From contig NZ_FOUK01000003.1 of NCBI RefSeq assembly GCF_900114845.1, positions 744,001-808,000 of the forward strand: DNA of 64,000 bases. Direction: 5' to 3'. This document shows, piece by piece, positions 8,060-15,820 of this stretch. Position numbers and translations under genes: made by a program. The notes beneath the pieces were generated by a model. That model made no database searches. It saw only the letters and a list, made by a program, of their open reading frames with translations, and was not told where the DNA came from. Every line of letters starts with the position of its first letter. The stretch's first letter is position 1. This DNA comes from Pimelobacter simplex (GTDB lineage Bacteria > Actinomycetota > Actinomycetes > Propionibacteriales > Nocardioidaceae).

Positions 8060-9271
8060 GTGGACTTCGACCTGCCCGAGAGCGCTCTCGCCGTCCGCGA
8101 GGGCGTCGCGGCCGTGGCCGCCAAGTACGACCACGCCTACTGGTCGCGCTGCGAGGAGGAGCACCGCTTCCCCCAGGAGGTCTTCGACGACCTCGGCAAC
8201 GGCGGCTGGTTCGGGCTCTGCGTGCCCGAGGAGTACGGCGGGGGCGGCCAGGGCCTGCTCGAGCTGGCCGTCGCCAACATGACGCTGTGCGCGTCCGGCG
8301 GCGTGGCCGGCACGTTCTTCTACGTCACCACGCCCGGCTTCGGCGCGATGACGCTCACCCGGCACGGCAGCGCCGATCAGAAGCAACGGATCCTGCCCGG
8401 CCTCGCCACCGGCGACGTGCAGTTCTGCCTCGCCCTCACCGAGCCCGACGCCGGCAGCAACGCCATCGAGATCAAGACCGCCGCTCGTCGCGACCCTTCG
8501 ACAGGCTCAGGGCAAGCGGCCGACTTCCTCATCAAGGGCCAGAAGGTCTGGATCTCCAACGTCGAGAACGCCGACTGGATGGTCGTGGTGACCCGCACGA
8601 TCCCCGCCGCCGACACCCGCGAGCGCGGGCTGTCACGGACCGCCGGGTTCACGCTCTTCCTGGTCGACGTCAAGGAGGCGCTCGCCGCCGGCACGCTGTC
8701 GTACACGCCGATCCCCAAGATGGGCAGCAACATCCTGCAGTCCAGCCAGGTGTTCCTCGACGACGTCCGGGTGCCCGCGAGCCACGTCATCGGCGAGGTG
8801 GACGCCGGCTTCGCCGTCCTGTGGGACGTGCTCAACCCGGAGCGCATCCTGGCCGCCTCGGGCGGCATCGGCACCGCCGACGCGGCGCTGCGGATCGCCT
8901 GCGACTACGCCCGCGAGCGCGAGGTCTTCGGCCGCCCGATCGGCGCCAACCAGGGCCTGCAGTTCCCGCTGGCCCAGATCAAGGCGAAGACCGAGCTCGG
9001 CCGGCTGATGACCTACCAGGCCGCCTGGCTCTTCGACCAGGGCCGCCCCTGCGGCAACGAGGCCAATGTCGCCAAGCTGACCGGCGCCCAGGTCGGCTGG
9101 GAGGCGGCCAACCAGGCGTTCCAGACGCTCGGCGGGATGGCGTACTCGAAGGAGTACCCCGTCGAGCGGATCTTCCGCGACGCGCGGATCGCCAAGAACA
9201 TCCCGGTCGCGGAGGAGCTCGTCCTCGCCCACATCGGGACGGCGATGCTGGGGCTCCCGAAGAGCTACTGA
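8060..9271 (+). CDS. Acyl-CoA dehydrogenase
   Basis: 403 residues from GTG 8060 with AAGGAG 5 nt upstream. Recognisable FAD-enzyme features are FCLALTEPDAGSNA, GQKVWISN, the R-rich FGRPIGANQGLQFPLAQ segment and the C-terminal TLGGMAYSKEYPVERIFRDARI. It oxidises acyl-CoA to the 2,3-enoyl form; the chain length is unknown. An unusual in-frame block, residues 143-153 (RRDPSTGSGQA), sits in the loop between the two middle-domain strands and is encoded by a short palindromic repeat. The stop overlaps the convergent oxidoreductase stop by 7 bp. Confidence 0.92.
   Translation: MDFDLPESALAVREGVAAVAAKYDHAYWSRCEEEHRFPQEVFDDLGNGGWFGLCVPEEYGGGGQGLLELAVANMTLCASGGVAGTFFYVTTPGFGAMTLTRHGSADQKQRILPGLATGDVQFCLALTEPDAGSNAIEIKTAARRDPSTGSGQAADFLIKGQKVWISNVENADWMVVVTRTIPAADTRERGLSRTAGFTLFLVDVKEALAAGTLSYTPIPKMGSNILQSSQVFLDDVRVPASHVIGEVDAGFAVLWDVLNPERILAASGGIGTADAALRIACDYAREREVFGRPIGANQGLQFPLAQIKAKTELGRLMTYQAAWLFDQGRPCGNEANVAKLTGAQVGWEAANQAFQTLGGMAYSKEYPVERIFRDARIAKNIPVAEELVLAHIGTAMLGLPKSY
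8494..8512. repeat. Short palindromic repeat inserted in frame
   Basis: The 19-nt CCCTTCGACAGGCTCAGGG, with CCCT/AGGG ends, encodes most of the PSTGSGQ block inside the acyl-CoA dehydrogenase. From general knowledge this sequence is a dispersed repeat found in many unrelated high-GC bacterial genomes, usually between genes. Here it sits inside a gene and keeps the frame. I saw no second copy in this window. Confidence 0.7.
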
Positions 9272-9906
9272 GCCTCACCGCGCGGCACGTCCGGGACCGC
9301 GAGGCGCGGGTTGGCGCCCGCCACCACCAGCCGCATGACGAACCCGGCCACCTCCTCGGCCTGCCGGGCGGCGTCCAGCCCGCCGACGACGGCGGCCCGG
9401 GCGCCGAGGTCCGCGACCAGGTCCCCTGCCCGGCCGAGCGCGGCCGGGTCGTCTCCGCAGAGCGCGACCACGGGGGCGGCACCGGACGGGCCTTCGTACG
9501 GCCAGGAGGCGCCGGCGAACAGGTGCAGCGCCTTGACGACGTGCGCGCCCGGGACCGCCGCGGCGACCCGCTCGGCGGCCGACCCGGACGCCGGCAGCAG
9601 CCGCCCGCTCGCGAAGTCGACCGGGTTGGTGCAGTCGAGGACGGTGCGCCCGGCCAGCCTCCCCTCGGGACCACCGGCGAGCGCCAGCGCGTCGTCCAGC
9701 CCGTCCCAGGCGACCGCGACGACGACCACCTCGGCCCGCTCCCCCAGCACCGCGGGTGCGACCGCGCCCGCGGCCCCGATCCGCTCCGCCGCCGCGCGCG
9801 CCCGGCCGGCGTCGCGGCCCGCGACGACCACGCCGTGCCCCGCCCGGGCCCAGGCCTCGCCCAACGCCGCGGCAAGGTTCCCCGTGCCCAGCAGTCCGAT
9901 CTCCAT
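9265..9906 (-). CDS. NADP(H)-binding oxidoreductase (F420/NADP reductase-like)
   Basis: 213 residues from the ATG at 9906. It begins with a Rossmann fingerprint MEIGLLGTGNLAAALGEAWA, followed by a phosphate-binding region VVVAGRDAGRARAAA and a DCTNPVDF segment, as in the NADP oxidoreductase/coenzyme F420-dependent family (COG2085). Family members transfer hydride between F420 or another partner and NADP, but many are uncharacterised. It is divergent from an HxlR-type regulator with a dyad between them, which suggests local control, possibly by redox or electrophile stress (inference). Confidence 0.85.
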   Translation of the reverse strand: MEIGLLGTGNLAAALGEAWARAGHGVVVAGRDAGRARAAAERIGAAGAVAPAVLGERAEVVVVAVAWDGLDDALALAGGPEGRLAGRTVLDCTNPVDFASGRLLPASGSAAERVAAAVPGAHVVKALHLFAGASWPYEGPSGAAPVVALCGDDPAALGRAGDLVADLGARAAVVGGLDAARQAEEVAGFVMRLVVAGANPRLAVPDVPRGEAQ

Positions 9907-9944
9907 GTGCGTCTCCTTCGTCTCGCGGGATGTCACGACGACGC

Positions 9945-9961
9945 TAGGAGCGCGCTTCCTA
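9945..9961. promoter_or_regulatory. Dyad between the oxidoreductase and HxlR genes
   Basis: TAGGA at 9945-9949 and TCCTA at 9957-9961 flank GCGCGCT in the 90-bp divergent gap. HxlR-type regulators usually bind such dyads next to their own gene; the assignment is by position. Confidence 0.5.
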
Positions 9962-9996
9962 CCGATCGGTGGGGACGGAGGTGGCAGGCTGGACGC

Positions 9997-10344
9997 ATGG
10001 ACGACCAGGGCTGCGAGACGTTCGTCTCCGACTGCCACGTGCGTGCGGGCGCCGACCTGATCAGCCACACCTGGGACCCCGTCGTCCTCTCGGCCCTGCG
10101 GCTGGGACCGACCCGGCGCAGCGTGCTGCTCGACCGGATCGCCGGCGCGAGCGACAAGGTGCTGACCGAGTCGCTGCGCCGGCTGACCGCGCGCGGCCTG
10201 GTCTCCCGGACGGCGTCCGCCGACCGCCGCGACGCGGCCGTCTACCGGCTCACCGCCCTCGGCACGTCGTTCGCCGAGGGACCGCTGGCCGGGCTCGCCA
10301 CCTGGGCGGCCGGCCACCAGGCCGAGCTCGCCGCGGGCTCCTGA
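9997..10344 (+). CDS. HxlR/MarR-like winged-helix regulator
   Basis: 115 residues from the ATG at 9997. The sequence WDPVVLSALRLGPTRRSVLL then ASDKVLTESLRRLTARGLVSR is the core of the HxlR winged helix, followed by a wing RDAAVYRLTALGTSF. Cysteines at residues 6 and 13 (QGCE and SDCH) lie close to the N-terminus, as in HxlR relatives that sense aldehydes, quinones or oxidants through cysteine. The divergent oxidoreductase gene is the obvious target. The effector is not identifiable. Confidence 0.88.
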   Translation: MDDQGCETFVSDCHVRAGADLISHTWDPVVLSALRLGPTRRSVLLDRIAGASDKVLTESLRRLTARGLVSRTASADRRDAAVYRLTALGTSFAEGPLAGLATWAAGHQAELAAGS

Positions 10345-10354
10345 GCCGCCGGCC

Positions 10355-12034
10355 TCAGCCCGACAGCGCCCGGGTCACCTGGACGACGTCGTCCGCGGGG
10401 ACGCCGGGGCTGTAGCGGTAGCCCTGCACCTCGTCGCACCCCCGCTCGCGCAGGTAGCGCTCCTGGACCGCGGTCTCGACGCCCTCGGCGACCACGGTCA
10501 TGCCGAGCGCGTGCGCCATCACGATGATCGCGTCGACGATGGCCGCGTCGTTGTCGGCGCAGGTGATCTCGGAGATGAACGAGCGGTCGATCTTGATCTT
10601 GTCGATGGGGAACTTCGTCAGGTACGCGAGGCTGCTGTAGCCGCGGCCGAAGTCGTCGACCACGATCGCGACGCCCAGCGAGCGCAGCGACTCCAGCATC
10701 GCGACGACGTCCCCGTGGTCCTCGATGAGCAGGCCCTCGGTGATCTCGACCTCGAGCTGGGCGGGCGCGATGCCGGCGCTGCTGATGGCGTCGGCGATCT
10801 CCTCGAGCCAGGCGCGGCCGCGCAGCTGGCGCGGCGAGACGTTGACCGCGAGCCGCAGCGGGTGGCCGAGCTCCTCCTGCATCCGGACGAGCGCCTCGCA
10901 CGCCGTGCGCAGCACCCAATTGCCCAGGTGGGTGATCATGCCGCCGTCCTCGGCCACCGGGATGAACCGGTCCGGGGGCACCGGGCCGAGGGTCGGGCTG
11001 GTCCAGCGGGCGAGCGCCTCGACGCCGACGACCTGGCCGGTCGCGAGGTCGAGCTGCGGCTGGTAGGCCAGCGACAGCTCGCCCTGCTCCAGGGCCTGGC
11101 GCAGGGCGGCCGAGAGCGCGAGCCGGCCGTCGTCGTCCTTGAGCATGCCGTGGTCGAACCAGCGGATGGCGTTGCGGCCGGCCGCCTTGGCCTCGTACAT
11201 CGCGATGTCCGCGTGCTTGAGCAGGGTCGCCGGGTCCTCGCCGTCCGCGGGATAGCGGATGCCGCCGATGCTGCCGGTCACCGCCAGCTCGTAGCCGTGC
11301 ACCACCACCGGAGCCAGGACGTCGACCATCAGCTCCTCCATCCGGCGCTCGAGGTCGGCGTACGGCGGCAGGTCGTGCAGGACGACGGCGAACTCGTCGC
11401 CGCCGAGCCGCGCGACCAGGTCGTCGGACCGGGTCCAGGCGAGCAGCCGCTCGGCGACCACCACGAGGAGCTCGTCGCCGATGTGGTGCCCGAGCGAGTC
11501 GTTGATCCGCTTGAAGTGGTCGAGGTCGAGCAGCACGAGGGCCAGGTGCAGCGAGGTCTGCTCGGCGCGCTCGAGCGCCCCCTCCAGGTGCCGCAGCAGG
11601 TGCGCCCGGTTGGGCAGGTTGGTCAGGCTGTCGTGGGTCGCGAGGTGCTCGACGTGGTCGCGGGTCCGCGCGCGGTGCGTGATGTCGTAGGCGACCACGA
11701 GGAAGCCGGGCGCCTCGCCGTCCTCGGCGTCCAGGGGGACGATCGCCTCCTGGACCGGCACCGTCGTCCCGTCGCGGCGCCGGTAGACCCACTCGACGTC
11801 GTCGCCCTGGTCGTCGGTGAGCGCAGGCGCACCGCCCGCGGACAGGCGGCGGCGCGCGCCGTCGACCACGCTCAGCGGCGCTCCGACGAGCTCGTCGCGG
11901 TCGTAGCCGAGCAACGCCGTGGTCGCCGGGTTGACCGTCACGATCCGGCCGCGCGCGTCCGTGGCGATGATGCTGAACGGGATGGTGTCCAGGATCGAGC
12001 GCCGCAGCGCAGCCCCCTCCGTGCGGGACTCCAT
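10355..12034 (-). CDS. PAS-GGDEF-EAL cyclic-di-GMP turnover protein
   Basis: 559 residues from the ATG at 12034, chosen because GGAGGAG lies just upstream. Domain order: PAS sensor (roughly residues 15-125, DTIPFSIIATDARGRIVTVNP), GGDEF with intact RLGGDEF, and EAL with intact VEALARW, EITEGLLIEDH and DDFGRGYSSLAYL. Both catalytic motifs look intact, so it could make and break cyclic di-GMP. No membrane segment is evident; it is probably cytosolic. It is divergent from a membrane glycosyltransferase gene with 211 bp between them, suggesting a role in exopolysaccharide control (inference). Confidence 0.92.
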   Translation of the reverse strand: MESRTEGAALRRSILDTIPFSIIATDARGRIVTVNPATTALLGYDRDELVGAPLSVVDGARRRLSAGGAPALTDDQGDDVEWVYRRRDGTTVPVQEAIVPLDAEDGEAPGFLVVAYDITHRARTRDHVEHLATHDSLTNLPNRAHLLRHLEGALERAEQTSLHLALVLLDLDHFKRINDSLGHHIGDELLVVVAERLLAWTRSDDLVARLGGDEFAVVLHDLPPYADLERRMEELMVDVLAPVVVHGYELAVTGSIGGIRYPADGEDPATLLKHADIAMYEAKAAGRNAIRWFDHGMLKDDDGRLALSAALRQALEQGELSLAYQPQLDLATGQVVGVEALARWTSPTLGPVPPDRFIPVAEDGGMITHLGNWVLRTACEALVRMQEELGHPLRLAVNVSPRQLRGRAWLEEIADAISSAGIAPAQLEVEITEGLLIEDHGDVVAMLESLRSLGVAIVVDDFGRGYSSLAYLTKFPIDKIKIDRSFISEITCADNDAAIVDAIIVMAHALGMTVVAEGVETAVQERYLRERGCDEVQGYRYSPGVPADDVVQVTRALSG

Positions 12035-12245
12035 CGCTCCTCCGTCCGGTACGCGGTGGCCCGGGCCCACCAGCCTGTTCACCTCCATCGGCCCCGGACC
12101 CCTGGACCGAAGGAGATCGGGACCTTCGTCCCGCACCGGGGTGTCGATCGGTCAGGTCTGGCGGATCTCGCTGCCCCGGCTCGGGCGGACTGCCTAGTCT
12201 CGATCGTGGAGGGACGTGCCAGGTGGTGACAAGAGGGAGGGAACC

Positions 12246-13673
12246 GTGCGCGGATTGCAGCGAGCCGTCGGCCTGCTGATCTTCGGGACCGCAGCGGCCG
12301 GGGCCGCACTGCTCTGGTGGTCGGTGTCGGGGACGCCGGGCCGCGAGGAACGACCGGCCGACGGCCTGGTCCTGGGTGCCTGGCACCTGCTCTACGACAA
12401 CGAGGCACCGAGCGTGCCGACCCTGGCCGCGGCCGCCGGACTCGCGCTGCTCTTCGCGGCCGGCGTCGCACTGCTGGAGCGGCGCATCGCCAACCGGGCA
12501 CGCCGCAGCGAGGACGGCGCCAGCCTGCCGCTCTCGCCGAAGCACGTGATGGCCGAGACCCGCGGCGTCTTCCACGGCCCGGTCACGCTGACCGTGCTCG
12601 TCCCCGCCCACAACGAGGCGGCGAGCATCGGCGCCACCCTGGCCTCGCTCTTCGCGCAGTCGCGCCCGCCCGAGCGGGTCGTCGTCGTCGCCGACAACTG
12701 CACCGACGACACCGCGGCCATCGCCCGCGCCGGCGGCGCCGAGGTCTTCGAGACCGTCGCCAACACCCACAAGAAGGCCGGCGGCCTCAACCAGGCGCTG
12801 CGCGACCTCCTGCCGGGCCAGGGCGAGAACGACCTGGTCATGGTGATGGACGCCGACACCGTCCTCGACGCCGGCTTCCTCGACTCCGTGGTCCGCCGGA
12901 TGACCGACGACCGCGCGCTCATGGCGATCGGCGGCCTCTTCTACGGCGAGGAGGGCAAGGGCCTGATCGGGCAGTTCCAGCGCAACGAGTACACCCGCTA
13001 CGCCCGCGACCTGCAGCGCCGCCGGGGCCGGGTCTTCGTGCTCACCGGCACCGCGACGGTCTTCCGGCCGCGCGCGCTGCGCACGGTCGCGGCCGAGCGG
13101 GGCCGGATCCTGCCCGGCGTCCCGGGCGACGTGTACGACACCCTGGTGCTGACCGAGGACAACGAGATCACGCTCGCGCTCAAGACCCTGGGCGGGCTGG
13201 TCATCTCCCCCAGCGACTGCACCGTCGTCACCGAGGTGATGCCGAGCTGGCGGACCCTGTGGGCGCAGCGGCTGCGCTGGCAGCGGGGCGCGCTCGAGAA
13301 CCTCGGCGAGTACGGCATGCGCTCGTCGACCTTCCGCTACTGGGCCCAGCAGCTCGGCATCGGGTACGGCGTCATCGCGCTCGGCGCCTACCTGCTGCTG
13401 ATGGTGCTGATGGCGCTGTCGTTCGACACCTGGGTGTGGTTCCCGTTCTGGCTCGGCACCGGCCTGATCTTCACGGTCGAGCGGATCGTCACCGTGTGGA
13501 AGGGCGGCTGGCGCGCCCGGCTGCTCGCGGCGACCCTGTTCCCCGAGCTCTTCTACGCGCTCTTCCTCGACATCGTCTACCTGAAGGGGATCATCGACAT
13601 GTCGCTCGGCCGCACCGCCACCTGGAAGCACGTGGTCGCGACCACTCCGCACGACGTCCGGGTGGACTCGTGA
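12246..13673 (+). CDS. Membrane family-2 glycosyltransferase
   Basis: 475 residues from the GTG at 12246, preceded by GAGGGAGG. Two N-terminal membrane helices precede a GT-A domain with DADT (nucleotide/metal), TEDNE (acceptor/base) and QRLRWQRG (the QxxRW processive motif). At least two more helices follow. These motifs are those of processive GT2 enzymes such as cellulose, hyaluronan and poly-N-acetylglucosamine synthases. It is translationally coupled by a 4-bp overlap to a tiny membrane protein. The product polymer is unknown. Confidence 0.9.
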   Translation: MRGLQRAVGLLIFGTAAAGAALLWWSVSGTPGREERPADGLVLGAWHLLYDNEAPSVPTLAAAAGLALLFAAGVALLERRIANRARRSEDGASLPLSPKHVMAETRGVFHGPVTLTVLVPAHNEAASIGATLASLFAQSRPPERVVVVADNCTDDTAAIARAGGAEVFETVANTHKKAGGLNQALRDLLPGQGENDLVMVMDADTVLDAGFLDSVVRRMTDDRALMAIGGLFYGEEGKGLIGQFQRNEYTRYARDLQRRRGRVFVLTGTATVFRPRALRTVAAERGRILPGVPGDVYDTLVLTEDNEITLALKTLGGLVISPSDCTVVTEVMPSWRTLWAQRLRWQRGALENLGEYGMRSSTFRYWAQQLGIGYGVIALGAYLLLMVLMALSFDTWVWFPFWLGTGLIFTVERIVTVWKGGWRARLLAATLFPELFYALFLDIVYLKGIIDMSLGRTATWKHVVATTPHDVRVDS

Positions 13674-13909
13674 CCGGCCTCGTGAGCCAGCTCGTGAGCC
13701 AGGTCGGCAGCCTGGGGATCCTGTTCCCCGAGTCGCTGGTCCGCAGCCACGCGTTCGGCGTCCTCGCGGCCTTCGTCGCGATCAACACCGTCATCTACGT
13801 GGCGCTGTCGGTCGCCAAGGCACTCCCGAAGATCTACGTGCGCGACCACCTGCCGCGCACCTACGAGCGCGCCGAGACCCGGAGCATCCACCCCGACGCA
13901 CCCCGCTGA
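13670..13909 (+). CDS. Small membrane protein coupled to the glycosyltransferase
   Basis: 79 residues from the GTG at 13670, which overlaps the glycosyltransferase stop by 4 bp. There is one clear membrane helix (FGVLAAFVAINTVIYVALSV) and a basic, charged C-terminal tail (KIYVRDHLPRTYERAETR). I recognise no family. The coupling and the topology suggest an accessory subunit of the glycosyltransferase, comparable in position to the small partners of other polysaccharide synthases (inference). Confidence 0.7.
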   Translation: MTGLVSQLVSQVGSLGILFPESLVRSHAFGVLAAFVAINTVIYVALSVAKALPKIYVRDHLPRTYERAETRSIHPDAPR

Positions 13910-13929
13910 CCGGTCACCCGGTCAACTGC

Positions 13930-14595
13930 TCACGCGGTCACGGCCTCGAGCCACGTCCCGAGCGCCGCGACCGCGCCGGCCGAGACGCCGTGCCCGCCCG
14001 CGTCGCGCCACGGCGTCGTCACCGCGCCGGCGTCCGCGGCGAGGTAGTTCCAGGTGGCGTCGAGCAGCTCGCGCGGGATGACCGTGTCAGCCTCCCCCTG
14101 CGCCACGAACACCGGGACGCCGGCCAGCCGGTCCGGCGTCACCGGCACCCCGGCGTCGAACGGCAACGTGCCGTGCAGGATCGCAGCGCCCGCGAACCGC
14201 TCCGGCTCGGCGAGCAGCAGTCCCCCGGCGAACGCCGCACCACCGCTGAACCCGACCAGCACGACAGGCCGCCCGGACGTCACGGGCACTTCGGCGTCGA
14301 GCCAGCTCCGGAACCACGCCATCGTCTCGGCCAGCGACGCCGCCACCGGCCGCCCGATGCCCCGGTTGGCGAACCACGCATAGCCGCCGCCCTCGGCGAT
14401 CGGCGCCCGCACCGCGACGTACGACGGTCCGGGCGGGAGGTGGGCGGCGAGGGCGATGATCGAGGACTCGTCCGCGCCGCGCCCGTGCAGCAGGACGACG
14501 ACCGGGGTGGTGGGGGCGGCGGGGGCGACGGGGTCGCTGGGGTCGGCGTCCGGGGCGCCGCGGCGGACCACGACGGGGTCGGGGAAGGTGGTCAT
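13930..14595 (-). CDS. Phospholipase/carboxylesterase-like alpha/beta hydrolase
   Basis: 221 residues from the ATG at 14595. The sequence has the oxyanion-region HGRGADE, the nucleophile elbow GFSGGA, the acid region GEADTVIP and a C-terminal histidine in GGHGVS, as in the esterase/thioesterase (YpfH/carboxylesterase type 2) group. It hydrolyses short esters or thioesters in characterised relatives; substrate here is unknown. It lies downstream of the siderophore-binding protein gene on the same strand, but two strong hairpins separate them. Confidence 0.85.
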   Translation of the reverse strand: MTTFPDPVVVRRGAPDADPSDPVAPAAPTTPVVVLLHGRGADESSIIALAAHLPPGPSYVAVRAPIAEGGGYAWFANRGIGRPVAASLAETMAWFRSWLDAEVPVTSGRPVVLVGFSGGAAFAGGLLLAEPERFAGAAILHGTLPFDAGVPVTPDRLAGVPVFVAQGEADTVIPRELLDATWNYLAADAGAVTTPWRDAGGHGVSAGAVAALGTWLEAVTA

Positions 14596-14661
14596 CCCGT
14601 CAGAGTACTACTTGAATGTTCAACCAGTTGCAGAGCCACTGGACGTACGAAACTCCCGGAT

Positions 14662-14721
14662 GGCCGAGGGATATCCCTCGGCCAACCGGCAGTTTCACCG
14701 CCTAGGCGGTGAAACTGCCGG
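14662..14721 (-). terminator. Two tandem perfect palindromes, probable terminator
   Basis: 14662-14683 is a perfect 22-bp palindrome (GGCCGAGGGAT and its complement) and 14686-14721 is a perfect 36-bp palindrome centred at 14703.5. On the minus strand the second begins 5 nt after the stop of the siderophore-binding protein gene. They could form two consecutive stem-loops and end that transcript, although no U-tract follows, as is common in actinobacteria. Alternatively they are binding or recombination sites. Confidence 0.6.
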
Positions 14722-14725
14722 GCCG

Positions 14726-15769
14726 CTACTTCGCGACAACCCCCGCCAGCGTGTCAACGAGAGCCGGCAGCCCGTCCTTCCAGGTGAAGCTGAGCGCGGT
14801 GGGCGGGGAGACGGACGAGACGTTGACCCGGCCGACGACCTGGGCGACGGCGCCGTTCTTGACCGCCGGGATGGCGAGCGCCTTCTGGTCCTTCAGCATG
14901 GCCGCGGCCTCGGCGTCGGTGTCGTGGTAGCTGATGATCACGTCGGCGTCGAGCTCGTCGGCCTTCTCGTAGCTCATCTCGAAGAAGAAGCCGCCCTTGG
15001 ACGAGTCGAGCTTCGCCACGCTGGGCGCGACCTCGAAGCCGAGCTTGGACATGATCGCCACCCGCGGGTCGAGGGCGGTGTAGACCGACAGCGAGTTGGG
15101 GCTGGCCCACACGCCGGCGATGGTCTTGCCCGCGAACTCGGGGTGCTTCTTGGCCTCGTCGGCGAAGTAGGTGTCGATGTCGCCGAGGATCTTCTCGCCC
15201 TGCGCGCTGCGGCCGAGGGCCTTCGCGGTGATCGAGATGGTCTCGTCCCAGGGCGTCGTCCACGGCGCCTCGGGGAAGGCGACGACGGGCGCGATGTCGC
15301 TGAGCGTCTTGTACTGCTCCTCGGTGAGGCCCGAGTAGGGCGCGAGGATCAGGTCGGGCTTGGCCGCGATGAACTCGTCGTACGGGACCGTGGTGCCGGA
15401 GCCGTCGTCGGTCAGCAGTGCGGGGTGCTCGACGTCGGCCTTGTCGTAGGCCTCCTCGACCCACGGCAGCAGGTTGCCCTTGCCGACGGTCCACAGCTGC
15501 TCGGCCACGGCGACCGGGTAGACGCCCGAGGCGATGGCGGCCTCGGTGGAGCCCCAGCCCCAGGTGGCGACGCGCTTCGGCTCCTCCTTGATGACGGTCT
15601 CGCCGTAGGCGTTCTCGACCGTGATCGGGAAGCTGTCGGTCGCCTTGCCGGTGGCGGCGCCACCGTCGGCAGCCTTGTCGTTGTCGCTGCCGCAGGCCGT
15701 CAGGGCCAGGGCGGCCGCCGTGGCCGCCAGCAGGGCGGTCGCGCGGCGGAAGGCACGTGTGGTGCGCAC
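14726..15769 (-). CDS. Iron-siderophore ABC transporter substrate-binding lipoprotein (system 1)
   Basis: 347 residues from the GTG at 15769 with GAGGAG upstream. The signal peptide ends in the lipobox LTAC (Cys26), so the protein is a membrane-anchored lipoprotein. The two-lobed type III fold is suggested by RVATWGWGSTEAAIASG, KPDLILAPYSGLTEEQ and FFFEMSYEKADELDADVIIS. It captures ferric siderophore for the permease pair encoded upstream. An iron box (15792-15810) lies 23 bp upstream of the start, so it has its own iron-controlled promoter rather than relying on the ATPase operon. Confidence 0.93.
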   Translation of the reverse strand: MRTTRAFRRATALLAATAAALALTACGSDNDKAADGGAATGKATDSFPITVENAYGETVIKEEPKRVATWGWGSTEAAIASGVYPVAVAEQLWTVGKGNLLPWVEEAYDKADVEHPALLTDDGSGTTVPYDEFIAAKPDLILAPYSGLTEEQYKTLSDIAPVVAFPEAPWTTPWDETISITAKALGRSAQGEKILGDIDTYFADEAKKHPEFAGKTIAGVWASPNSLSVYTALDPRVAIMSKLGFEVAPSVAKLDSSKGGFFFEMSYEKADELDADVIISYHDTDAEAAAMLKDQKALAIPAVKNGAVAQVVGRVNVSSVSPPTALSFTWKDGLPALVDTLAGVVAK

Positions 15770-15791
15770 GCGGCTCTCCTCGTTCTCGGGG

Positions 15792-15810
15792 TTAGGTAAG
15801 CGTAACCTAA
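15792..15810. promoter_or_regulatory. DtxR/IdeR-type iron box
   Basis: TTAGGTAAGCGTAACCTAA matches the 19-bp consensus TTAGGTTAGGCTAACCTAA at 16 positions and is itself nearly symmetric. It sits in the gap upstream of the siderophore-binding protein gene. The family regulator represses when loaded with ferrous iron. Confidence 0.9.
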
Positions 15811-15820
15811 CAGCATCCGG

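Noticed and set aside
13908..13923. Short hairpin GACCGG-TCAC-CCGGTC between the small membrane protein and the esterase
   Set aside because: Only a 6-bp stem with no U-tract; too weak to call as a terminator.
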